NCBI GenBank assembly: GCA_963764345.1
Contig: CAVXSF010000009.1
Span: forward strand, 682,001-746,000
Direction: 5' to 3'
Length of the DNA: 64,000 bases
DNA from: DASQZK01 sp963764345
GTDB taxonomy: Bacteria; Bacteroidota; Bacteroidia; Bacteroidales; GCA-2748055
Positions within the stretch are counted from its first letter, which is position 1; every line of letters begins with the position of its first letter. Shown piece by piece: positions 1 to 7,435 of the stretch. A program made the position numbers and the translations under genes. The notes beneath the pieces are model-generated. The model saw only the letters and a program-made list of their open reading frames with translations. It made no database searches and was not told the origin of the DNA.

Positions 1-1
1 C

Positions 2-1591
2 CGGACAGGGGCTTATAGTGAAAGTACTGGTACCGGTTTCCCCGCAATTATTTGTAAATTGTACAACAGCCTTGCACGGTTCAGACGGAATAATACTTTG
101 TATTCTGGAGGTCCCCGACGTCCCGCAGCCGCTCCAGCTCCAAGTGCCGAAGTCGGCTGCAACCGGCGCCAGTATGATGACAGAACCGAAATTCACATTG
201 ATGATCGACGTTTGCTTCATGGCCCCATCGTCGACCTGGACGAAAGGGGTGACCTTGTATGGTTCACAATTACCTGCAATGTTAAAGGTCTGGGTGGTGA
301 CAGCTCCACAGGTGTTGGTAAAAATGGCTGACGAAATACAGGAATTGCCGGTGCCGGTGCTCTGTTCTTCCGCCGACCCGGAAAATCCGCATCCGCTCCA
401 TGCCCAGGAACCATCCATATCAGCTGTGGGTTTAAAGGTTACAGTAGTACCCGAATCGACAAAGATGGTATTGCCTTGCTGCCATTCGCCGTCGTCAACG
501 CGCAACTGCGCTGTTACTGTGGCGGGAGTGCAGGAATGATCCCAACCGTAAACAGCCTTGATATCAGGTACTTCGTCGAGTGTGATCACCAGGTCGTGGT
601 TGAAGACATAATTCAGATAGTCTTTATCATTGCCGGTAAGCCAGGTGGTATGCCAGATCATCCACCACGACCACATCACTCCCTGTTTAAGGCACTGATC
701 GGGATTCGGAGGCACACCACATTCATGATAGGCAACCGGTAATGTTTCACTGCCAGTAATATTTCTTACGGTGTTGTACATGCCCGCATGAACATCCTGA
801 CCTCCGTCATACGTGTCGGCCCCTGCTATATCCACATATTCGTCGCCCGGATACCAGGCAGCATCGGGCGAACCGGTGTAACATAAAACCCAGATCAGGT
901 TGTTCAGCCCACGGTCGTTAACAAAGTAGTCATACATGGTGCGCCACAGTCGTTTGAATTGCTCAGGTCCCTTTTTACCCCACCAGAACCAGTTGCCATT
1001 CAACTCATGAAAAGGCCGCCAGAGAACCGGTACATGGGCATCCCTCAGAACCTGCAGATGATCGGCCTTAAGCTTAAGCTCACGCCAAAAGTCTGTGTAT
1101 TCTGGAGTGCCTACCTGGAAACATTTGTCGATATCGATTTCAACCTTGCTGTTTTCATACCCTTCTCCAACGCCCGGTGCACCCCAGTGCCACATGATGG
1201 TGGGGATTCCGCCCCGGTTCCACCAGTTGATCTCATTCTGAATCTCCGCATAGTTGGAACTCTCCGTGATCAGGTCAGCCCCCCTTACAGCAGGTAACTT
1301 TCCCGTAACCTGCTGGAGGTAGTTAAGTTCATCCACTCCCCAGGGTGCCCACATCTGGCCCGACAGAATCTTCTTACCCGACATGTCGCAGAGGTAACGA
1401 AACAATGCCACCGCTTCAGGAGAGGGATCGGGATTGGATAAAGTGTCGGGTGGAGTCTGGGCATCAGTACCGACAGTAGTCCTGACAATTTTCAGCTCTC
1501 CGGGGGTAGCACCTATACTGTTCCTTGCTGTCAGATGCGCAGGCTCAATGCTTAAACACAATAACAGCAAGAATAAAACAGGTCTGGTCAT
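2..1591 (-). CDS. GH26 beta-mannanase-like secreted enzyme, C-terminus off the left edge
   Basis: Reading the minus strand from the ATG at 1591 gives an open frame of about 530 codons that leaves the window without a stop. Residues 1-22 are a signal peptide. A glycoside hydrolase family 26 catalytic domain fills about 55-345. The acid/base motif WRPFHELNG (Glu196) is followed by NWFWWG, and the nucleophile motif is AYHECG (Glu290). Both are the family's catalytic signatures. Two similar Ig-like modules follow (about 354-447 and 448-530). Each has a VDDG strand, a WSWSGCG or WAWSGCG motif and a Cys-Gly near its end, as in surface glycanases of Bacteroidota. Family knowledge suggests endo-1,4-beta-mannan hydrolysis outside the cytoplasm. 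The missing end probably holds more modules and possibly a T9SS tail. The family call is firm; the substrate is inferred. Confidence 0.9.
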   Translation of the reverse strand, partial: MTRPVLFLLLLCLSIEPAHLTARNSIGATPGELKIVRTTVGTDAQTPPDTLSNPDPSPEAVALFRYLCDMSGKKILSGQMWAPWGVDELNYLQQVTGKLPAVRGADLITESSNYAEIQNEINWWNRGGIPTIMWHWGAPGVGEGYENSKVEIDIDKCFQVGTPEYTDFWRELKLKADHLQVLRDAHVPVLWRPFHELNGNWFWWGKKGPEQFKRLWRTMYDYFVNDRGLNNLIWVLCYTGSPDAAWYPGDEYVDIAGADTYDGGQDVHAGMYNTVRNITGSETLPVAYHECGVPPNPDQCLKQGVMWSWWMIWHTTWLTGNDKDYLNYVFNHDLVITLDEVPDIKAVYGWDHSCTPATVTAQLRVDDGEWQQGNTIFVDSGTTVTFKPTADMDGSWAWSGCGFSGSAEEQSTGTGNSCISSAIFTNTCGAVTTQTFNIAGNCEPYKVTPFVQVDDGAMKQTSIINVNFGSVIILAPVAADFGTWSWSGCGTSGTSRIQSIIPSEPCKAVVQFTNNCGETGTSTFTISPCP

Positions 1592-2074
1592 AGCAGTTGA
1601 GATTGTTTTAGTCAGAGTACTAACAGTGAGAAAGATATAAAAAACCCCGGACTTTTCAGGAAGGATGCAGACAATTATCATCCGATGTGTCTCCTGGCAG
1701 ACTTCCACGTTATCTACCCCGAAACAACGTTGTCCGGCCGAAATGTCCCGTCAATAAAATAGTAACCCGGTCATCTGCAAAGCAGGTCCCAATCATGAGC
1801 CGGGGTCTGCCAAATTTTTCGGGAAAAGTCAGGCACGGATCCTTCGGAGTTTGAAAAAGGACAGGCTGAAGAGGAACCTGCCCCATTTTTAAAACACCGG
1901 CCTATAGGATCTGTCCGTAATGCGCTAAACGGAATCCGGAAAGACAATAGTCGAAAACCAGGATCATTTCAGGTTTTTAAACAAATTCACCCTCTGCAGG
2001 TTATTCCTTAAATTTCCCGGTCTGAGTGGAAGAATATCAGCCGGCAAAATATCATTCAATAAACTGAAACAGAC
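1592..2074. other. Intergenic, no gene seen
   Basis: 483 bases between the divergent GH26 gene and the small membrane-protein gene. I see no convincing reading frame, hairpin with T-run or RNA gene. It should hold the GH26 promoter, but no clean TAnnTTTG element stands out. Confidence 0.5.
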
Positions 2075-2329
2075 ATGATAATCCTTGCACAGAACACATC
2101 CTTCCTCCAAAACTGGTGGGGCTGGCTCATCGGAGTAGGCGTACTCCTTGTACTTATCTTACTCGCCGTTTGGATTACAATAGGCAATAAACGATTTCAG
2201 AAAAATTACAATTCTACCATGAAGATCATTTTCGGCCGGAGATGGAAGGGCCAGATCAATGAAGAGGAATTTAAAAAGCGTATGGAAAAAATGCAACCCG
2301 GGAAAAATAACTCCCCTGAAAGTAAATAA
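2075..2329 (+). CDS. Small single-pass membrane protein with SHOCT-like tail
   Basis: An 84-residue protein starting at ATG. Residues about 14-37 form one hydrophobic helix (GWLIGVGVLLVLILLAVWI). It is followed by a basic, charged tail with RWKGQINEEEFKKRMEKM, which resembles the short SHOCT oligomerisation motif (a G-x-I-x-x-EEF-x-x-K pattern). Family knowledge: SHOCT segments occur at the ends of many small membrane proteins without a defined function. It stands alone, with no operon partner within 280 bases. The frame is likely real because the membrane helix and tail are coherent, but no function can be given. Confidence 0.6.
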   Translation: MIILAQNTSFLQNWWGWLIGVGVLLVLILLAVWITIGNKRFQKNYNSTMKIIFGRRWKGQINEEEFKKRMEKMQPGKNNSPESK

Positions 2330-2610
2330 ACCTTTTTCACCTGTTAATATTGACATCTTCCCTAATAATATGCTTTAAAACATAACCCTCTGAACTTCAA
2401 TATTTAATGCCATTTCAACCCCTCGTAGTGCGTATCTGCCTCTTGTGGCTGATGAATTTCTTTGCCAGCTCTTGAATGGCAGCCCTGTATTCGATAACTT
2501 GCTGTATTAACGCCAGTGCCCGCCATTCTTACCCCCGGGAACGGATAGTCCCCATATTTCATTCGTCCGGTTAACCCCATCCCTTCTTCAACCCTATAAC
2601 TACATGCCAT

Positions 2611-4059
2611 ATGAAAACCAACACCCCTTATTTTCGAAACTACGCCATACTGATCCTCCTTTTCTTTTTTTCCACTCTTCCCGATGTAACAGGACAAAAG
2701 ATGGCTGTCTCCACGAATTCTGATGATGCCCTCAGACATTATTGTGCGGGCAGGGACTGGATGAACAGCCTTAAAAACACCAAAGCTGCAGCTGAATTTG
2801 ATAAAGCCATTGAGCTGGATCCCGGTTTTGCCATGGCTTATATTTTAAGAGCCTGGACAAGTGCTTCTACCGAAGAATATTTTACCTTTATCAATAAAGG
2901 ACTGGCCCTGGCGGATAAGGTTCCCCTTTCGGAAAAGAATTTTCTCTGTTATGTAAAAGCGGGCCTTGACCGGGACTGGAATAAAAGAATGAAATACCTG
3001 GGAGATCTTATTGAATTCTATCCCAACGACCCCTGGTTTCAGGAATTGGCAGGCAAACATTACCAGTACACTGCCAAAGATTACTCCAGGGCACTGGAAT
3101 ATTACCTGAAAGCTGCCGAACTAAATCCCGTATCAGCCATTTATAATAACCTGGGTTATTTATACCTGAGTATGAAGGACTTCCCGAATGCTGAAAAATC
3201 CTTTCTTAAATATATTGAACTGTTCCCTGAAGATTCAAACCCCTATGATTCGTATGCCGAATTCCTGATGACGCGGGGCGATCATCAGAATTCCATTTTA
3301 CAGTATCAGAAAGCCCTGGAAAAAGATTCCCTGGTAAACGGACCCTATAAGGGCATTGGAGACAACTATGTATTTCTGGGCGATTATATGAAAGCCAGGG
3401 ATGCATACCAGAATTTATGCGACAGTACCGACCGGGTGACGGATAAGTTTACAGCGTTGGAGTATCAGGGTATTTCATTTTTGCACGAAGGAAAAGTTAC
3501 CAAAGCAATGGAAAAGTTCGCCGAATATTACCGACTGGCTTCAGAGGAAAACAGCTCCTACAATAAAATGAAATCGGAATATTTTATGGGAAAAATCCTT
3601 ACGGCAACCGGTAAAGCCGATGAAGCAAAGAAACACTATGACGAAGCCTTCAGGATCAGCCGGGAGGAACCGGTGGAGGCCGTGGTTAAAAAAGAAATGA
3701 GCCGGCAGGTTCATCTCATGAATTGTGAATGGTTTCTTCAGAAGGGCGATGTGGCAAATGCAACCAAAGAACTGAGTCTCTGGGAGAAAATGAAAGCAGG
3801 TAACCAGACTCCTGATGAGGTCAGCTACAAAAACCTGCTCCTTGGTCGGATGCAGCTGATGCAGGCAAAATACGACCAGGCTCTGAGCAGTTTGCTTAAA
3901 GCCGACCAGGATAATCCGATGACTTTGTATTACACCGGTATGCTGTACAAAAAAACAGGGCAGGATGACAAAGCGGAGAAAATGAAAACAAAGATCATGG
4001 AAATGAAACATTTGGATCTGGATCTGGCTATGGCCGTGAACCTGTCAAATTCACCCTAG
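2611..4059 (+). CDS. Secreted tetratricopeptide-repeat protein
   Basis: A 482-residue protein. Residues 1-28 look like a signal peptide (LILLFFFSTLPDVTGQ). The rest is a run of TPR-like helix pairs, seen as motifs such as AAAEFDKAIELDPGFAMAY, ALEYYLKAAELNPVSAIYNN and SILQYQKALEKDS. The helices continue to the C-terminus, where TLYYTGMLYKKTGQDDKAEK is the last clear unit. There is no catalytic domain and no T9SS tail. TPR solenoids bind partner proteins, so a periplasmic scaffold role is the reasonable inference; the partner is unknown. The gene is apparently monocistronic, since the next gene is 110 bases away. The family call is secure and the function is not. Confidence 0.8.
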   Translation: MKTNTPYFRNYAILILLFFFSTLPDVTGQKMAVSTNSDDALRHYCAGRDWMNSLKNTKAAAEFDKAIELDPGFAMAYILRAWTSASTEEYFTFINKGLALADKVPLSEKNFLCYVKAGLDRDWNKRMKYLGDLIEFYPNDPWFQELAGKHYQYTAKDYSRALEYYLKAAELNPVSAIYNNLGYLYLSMKDFPNAEKSFLKYIELFPEDSNPYDSYAEFLMTRGDHQNSILQYQKALEKDSLVNGPYKGIGDNYVFLGDYMKARDAYQNLCDSTDRVTDKFTALEYQGISFLHEGKVTKAMEKFAEYYRLASEENSSYNKMKSEYFMGKILTATGKADEAKKHYDEAFRISREEPVEAVVKKEMSRQVHLMNCEWFLQKGDVANATKELSLWEKMKAGNQTPDEVSYKNLLLGRMQLMQAKYDQALSSLLKADQDNPMTLYYTGMLYKKTGQDDKAEKMKTKIMEMKHLDLDLAMAVNLSNSP

Positions 4060-4169
4060 ACAAACAGCCGAGCGGACAGGCTCAGGAAGAGGAGTTCAAA
4101 TCATTGATACAACGAGTGAGTATGTCCAAACATAATGTTCTGTGAGCAAGACATTAAACGAAATGAACT

Positions 4170-4532
4170 ATGAAACCGTACTTGGGTAAAACCGGTTTTG
4201 GCTTTGTTGTTGCAGATGATCAGAAAATAGAGCACGACATCATTATCCGGCTCTCGGGGGAGATCGAAAAACGAAAGAAGAAATTGTCGAAGGCCGTTTT
4301 CGGTACCTCTCATATCCTTTCATTCGAAGAAGCCGAATATATTTTTGAAGAGGGCGCTGATCGTCTGATCATCGGCTCCGGTCAGGATGGGATGGTTACC
4401 CTCTCCGATGAAGCAAAGGACTATTTTTTAAGGAAGAAATGCCGGGTGGATCTCTTCCCAACCCCCCAGGCGGCAGAAATATGGAACAGTGCAGGAACGG
4501 GAACGATCGCCTTGTTTCATGTGACATGTTAG
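4170..4532 (+). CDS. MTH938/NDUFAF3-family protein
   Basis: A 120-residue cytoplasmic protein matching the MTH938 (formerly DUF498) fold. Visible family features are the N-terminal G-x-G-F and EHDIIIRLSG strand, the basic K/R run, FGTSHILSFEE, DRLIIGSGQDGMVTL, and the C-terminal pattern TPQAAEIWN with ALFHVTC ending the protein. Mitochondrial relatives (NDUFAF3) help assemble complex I. Bacterial relatives have no settled biochemical role. It is complete at the usual family length. It lies 220 bases upstream of lipA on the same strand, but lipA seems to have its own promoter, so an operon is not implied. Confidence 0.75.
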   Translation: MKPYLGKTGFGFVVADDQKIEHDIIIRLSGEIEKRKKKLSKAVFGTSHILSFEEAEYIFEEGADRLIIGSGQDGMVTLSDEAKDYFLRKKCRVDLFPTPQAAEIWNSAGTGTIALFHVTC

Positions 4533-4693
4533 TGAACGGGGAAATACTTTGCAGTGTACATGTCCTTTTGATACGGAAAGGCAAAGACAGGTGAAAGACA
4601 CCGTGATTCCTGATCTTTTTCTGATAGTTTTAGCCGATACAGTAACTGCACTGCCCGTCTGAAACATACCTCTTCAACCGGATTATCATGCCA

Positions 4694-4725
4694 TTGGTGA
4701 ATGTCGCATGAAATCACTAATTTTG
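4694..4725 (+). promoter_or_regulatory. Bacteroidota-type promoter for lipA
   Basis: TTG at 4694-4696, then 21 bases, then TAATTTTG at 4718-4725. This fits the phylum's TTG-N19-21-TAnnTTTG consensus. Transcription would begin near 4732, downstream of the upstream ATG at 4701. That leaves the ATG at 4752 as the likely lipA start. Confidence 0.6.
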
Positions 4726-4751
4726 ACTTCGTTCAAAACAAACCGACGAAC

Positions 4752-5633
4752 ATGACAAAACCTGACGGGCCGGAGAGGAGATTACCGCGCTGGATGAAGG
4801 CTGAGATGCCCCGTGTGGTCAATTATCCTAAAATCAAAAAATTACTTTCGGAAGAGAAACTCCATACCGTTTGTGTGAGTGCCAACTGCCCCAATAAGGG
4901 AGAATGCTGGAACAGGGGTACCGCTACGTTCATGATTCAGGGAGATAAATGCACCCGTAACTGCCGGTTTTGCCAGGTTGATACCAAAGTACCCGAACCT
5001 CTCGACTGGGAGGAACCGGAGCGACTTGCCCGTGCCATCCGGTCGCTGAACCTGAAACATGCGGTGATCACTTCGGTAGCCCGTGATGACGTACCCGACG
5101 GCGGAGCCACCCACTGGGCTGAAACCATCAGGGCCATTAAAAAACTGAATCCTGGAATAACCATGGAAGTGCTGATCCCGGATTTCCGTCTCAATTATTC
5201 AGCGCTCGATCAAGTCATCGGAGCCGGTCCGGAGGTGATCTCCCATAACCTCGAAACCGTAAGACGACTGACTCCTGAGGTGCGAAGTGTAGCAAAATAC
5301 GATAGCAGCCTCGCGGTCCTTAAATATTTAGCCGGCGCAGGCATCAGAACAAAAACTGGAATTATGGCCGGACTTGGTGAGACATTTGATGAAGTACTGG
5401 AATGTATGGATGACGCCCTGAAAGCCGGCGCTTCTGTTTTCACCATAGGACAGTATCTTCAGCCTGGTCCCCGTTATCTTGCGGTTACGGAATATGTGAG
5501 GCCGGAAATTTTTGAATTTTACCGGAGAGAAGGACTGGCTAAAGGCTTTGACTTTGTGGAAAGCGGTCCGTTGGTTAGGTCTTCTTATCATGCTGAACGT
5601 CATTGCATAATCAACGATCCGTTAAGGGACTGA
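4752..5633 (+). CDS. lipA: Lipoyl synthase
   Basis: Radical-SAM enzyme that inserts two sulfurs into protein-bound octanoyl groups to make lipoate. From the ATG at 4752 it is 293 residues, the usual length. The auxiliary cluster cysteines are C41, C46 and C52 (CVSANCPNKGEC). The radical-SAM cysteines are C67, C71 and C74 (CTRNCRFC). Further family motifs are HAVITSVARDDVPDGGA, SHNLETV and GIMAGLGET. An in-frame ATG at 4701 would add 17 residues but lies upstream of the predicted transcription start, so I prefer 4752. The C-terminal RSSYHAE motif supplies the conserved Arg-Ser-Ser-Tyr that contacts the auxiliary cluster. lipB follows after 6 bases, so the two are surely co-transcribed. Confidence 0.95.
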   Translation: MTKPDGPERRLPRWMKAEMPRVVNYPKIKKLLSEEKLHTVCVSANCPNKGECWNRGTATFMIQGDKCTRNCRFCQVDTKVPEPLDWEEPERLARAIRSLNLKHAVITSVARDDVPDGGATHWAETIRAIKKLNPGITMEVLIPDFRLNYSALDQVIGAGPEVISHNLETVRRLTPEVRSVAKYDSSLAVLKYLAGAGIRTKTGIMAGLGETFDEVLECMDDALKAGASVFTIGQYLQPGPRYLAVTEYVRPEIFEFYRREGLAKGFDFVESGPLVRSSYHAERHCIINDPLRD

Positions 5634-5639
5634 ACCATA

Positions 5640-6308
5640 ATGAACAATCCTGAAATAGAAAACCTCGGCCTGGTAGAGTATAAAAAAGCATGGGAATACC
5701 AGGAAACCCTTTTTGAAAAAGAGGTGAATACCAAGATCCATGGCGATCCTCAACCCGGTTACATCCTTGTTTGTGAACATCCGCACGTCTATACACTGGG
5801 TAAACACGGCGAACAGGCCAACCTTCTCATTACGGATGAATTTCTCAAATCGATAAACGCGTCTTTCTTCAAGATCGACCGGGGTGGGGATATCACCTAT
5901 CACGGACCGGGTCAGATCGTTTGTTACCCCATTATCGACCTGGATTTATTCGGCCTGGGTATCCGCAGCTATATCGAAAAACTCGAAGCCTCTGTTATAA
6001 GTACACTGAAATCCTTTGATATGGAGGCTTACCGGCTTCCGGGTATCACCGGGGTCTGGATGAAAGACCGGAAAACCGGTCAGGATAAAAAGATCTGCGC
6101 CATCGGTGTCAGGGCCAGCCGCGGTATCACCATGCACGGCCTGGCATTTAATGTAAACACCGACCTGAACTATTTTAAGTGGATCAACCCGTGCGGATAC
6201 TCCGACAAAGGTGTCACCTCGATGAAGGAACAGACTGGGACGGAATTGCCAATAAAAGAGGTCAGTGAGATCCTGCTCAGAGAGATCCTCAGAGAGCTTA
6301 ATTTTTAG
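5640..6308 (+). CDS. lipB: Octanoyl-[acyl carrier protein]:protein octanoyltransferase
   Basis: Transfers octanoate from ACP to lipoyl domains, giving the substrate for LipA. The 222-residue protein carries RGGDITYHGPGQIVCYP (about 81-97). The catalytic Lys151 is in KKICAIGV, and the acyl-carrying Cys185 is in NPCGY. HPHVYTLGKHG and GITMHGLAFNVNTD are also typical. Only six bases separate it from lipA, so both lipoylation steps are encoded together. There is no sign of damage. Confidence 0.95.
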   Translation: MNNPEIENLGLVEYKKAWEYQETLFEKEVNTKIHGDPQPGYILVCEHPHVYTLGKHGEQANLLITDEFLKSINASFFKIDRGGDITYHGPGQIVCYPIIDLDLFGLGIRSYIEKLEASVISTLKSFDMEAYRLPGITGVWMKDRKTGQDKKICAIGVRASRGITMHGLAFNVNTDLNYFKWINPCGYSDKGVTSMKEQTGTELPIKEVSEILLREILRELNF

Positions 6309-6400
6309 ATTAAGAAACATTCCGAAAATGCCGTAAAATTCCATCCTGCGGCCATATCATAAGACATTATACCGTTTTGAACCGGCAGCCCGAACTTCAT

Positions 6401-6601
6401 TTAATCCGTGTCTTCCAGGAAAAAAAGCTCATTCACACTTTTCTCAAAATACCGGGATAATTTAAGCGCCAGTACTGTAGAGGGTACATATTTGTTCAGT
6501 TCAATAGAATTGATGGCCTGCCGGCTGACCCCTATTTCCCTGGCCAGATCTTCCTGGGTAATGTCTTTGACAGCTCTTTCAACTTTGAGATGGTTCTTCA
6601 T
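6401..6601 (-). CDS. Small XRE-family (Cro/CI-type) transcriptional regulator
   Basis: 66 residues, essentially a single helix-turn-helix: ITQEDLAREIGVSRQAINSIE at about 14-34, followed by the remaining helices and FEKSVNELFFLEDTD. This matches the short YozG-like regulators of the XRE family. Its start overlaps the end of the upstream membrane-protein gene by 23 bases, suggesting translational coupling. Two copies of an imperfect palindrome lie over and beyond the promoter of this pair. Autoregulation by this protein is a good inference but unproven. Confidence 0.85.
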   Translation of the reverse strand: MKNHLKVERAVKDITQEDLAREIGVSRQAINSIELNKYVPSTVLALKLSRYFEKSVNELFFLEDTD

Positions 6602-7070
6602 TTGTCAGGGATTTGTTGGTGCGATATAGGATATAATAAAAGCGGACAATAAAGAAGATCAGTATGGTAAACATATTGAAAATCATGACCGTCAGAAACT
6701 GCAGGCTGAAGAAGAAAAGAAAACAAAAAGCCAGAATGGCATAATTGAGATAAATGGCCCAGACCAGTGATTCCAACCGTATCTTTGCAATGAACTCATC
6801 CTCATGCCTCTCTTTTGAAAATGCCACAAAGAGCGCACCAAGCAAAAAAAGAAGCCCGGCAATCGTTTGTGTATAATTGCCCGGCGTCAAACCAAAATAA
6901 GTCGGCCTTTCTGCAAAGAACTCTTTAGAGTAAATGACGAAAACTTTCGAATCAAGGAATTCAAATTTCAGGTTGAAAAACAGGATCAGAATTCCGAGTA
7001 TTGTTGAAGGAAGCAGGATAATCCATCCTATCCTCTTGAACGAGTATGGGAAAAGAAATTTTGTTCTCAT
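6579..7070 (-). CDS. Multi-pass membrane protein paired with XRE regulator
   Basis: 163 residues from ATG at 7070, with four hydrophobic helices: about 15-32 (IGWIILLPSTILGILILF), 69-87 (TIAGLLFLLGALFVAF), 106-126 (WAIYLNYAILAFCFLFFFS) and 130-152. The loop SKERHEDEFIAKIRLESL between helices 2 and 3 is charged. The longer open frame starts at a TTG (7103) that lies inside the predicted -7 element, so it cannot be translated from that promoter; hence the choice of 7070. Membrane protein plus tiny XRE regulator is a recurrent two-gene module in Bacteroidota and Firmicutes. The membrane partner's function is unknown to me. Confidence 0.75.
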   Translation of the reverse strand: MRTKFLFPYSFKRIGWIILLPSTILGILILFFNLKFEFLDSKVFVIYSKEFFAERPTYFGLTPGNYTQTIAGLLFLLGALFVAFSKERHEDEFIAKIRLESLVWAIYLNYAILAFCFLFFFSLQFLTVMIFNMFTILIFFIVRFYYILYRTNKSLTNEEPSQS

Positions 7071-7100
7071 AACGATGAAATTTATTAAATTAATGTATTG

Positions 7101-7131
7101 CAAATGTAACTCATACTTTACATTTTGTCAA
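7101..7131 (-). promoter_or_regulatory. Promoter of membrane protein/XRE operon
   Basis: On the minus strand: TTG (7131-7129), 20-base spacer, TACATTTG (7108-7101). This is a perfect match to the Bacteroidota vegetative consensus. Transcription would start near 7094, giving a leader of about 24 bases before the ATG at 7070. Confidence 0.75.
7104..7123. promoter_or_regulatory. Palindromic operator candidate, proximal copy
   Basis: 20-bp imperfect palindrome with arms ATGTAA and TTACAT (plus strand 7104-7123, centre CTCATACT). It overlaps the -7 element and spacer of the minus-strand promoter, so a bound repressor would block RNA polymerase. It matches the distal copy at 7146-7165 in 16 of 20 positions. 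Confidence 0.6.
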
Positions 7132-7145
7132 GCTTTATTTACTTT

Positions 7146-7165
7146 ATGTAATTCGTTCTTTACTT
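7146..7165. promoter_or_regulatory. Palindromic operator candidate, distal copy
   Basis: Second copy of the same motif in the same orientation (plus strand ATGTAATTCGTTCTTTACTT). The two copies start 42 bp apart, four helical turns, so dimers would sit on the same DNA face. The likely ligand is the XRE protein of the operon. Confidence 0.55.
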
Positions 7166-7435
7166 TTTCTTCAATATCAGGCCCTGGAAATATGCTCTTT
7201 GTACCTGAATGACAGGCCAACAGACCTGTCCTGTTTTGCAGGCATCTTTTCAGGAACCTTGTCACTACGTAATAATTTGAAATGTGTCTTAATAATTAAA
7301 AAAACGATTGGCCCTCTTTCTTTCCTCTTTAATATGCGTTAACTTGGTGATCCCGAACCGGCTGTAATGCAGAAAGAACACGGATTCTTTCTTAAACCGG
7401 CAAGGAAAATTTCTGATTTTAAAACCTGTTCAGTA

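Noticed and set aside
18..742. Several plus-strand frames at the left edge
   Set aside because: They are shadows of the minus-strand GH26 gene, which reads through the whole region with catalytic motifs.
7071..7103. TTG start at 7103 for the membrane-protein gene
   Set aside because: The TTG is part of the TACATTTG promoter element and would not be in the mRNA.
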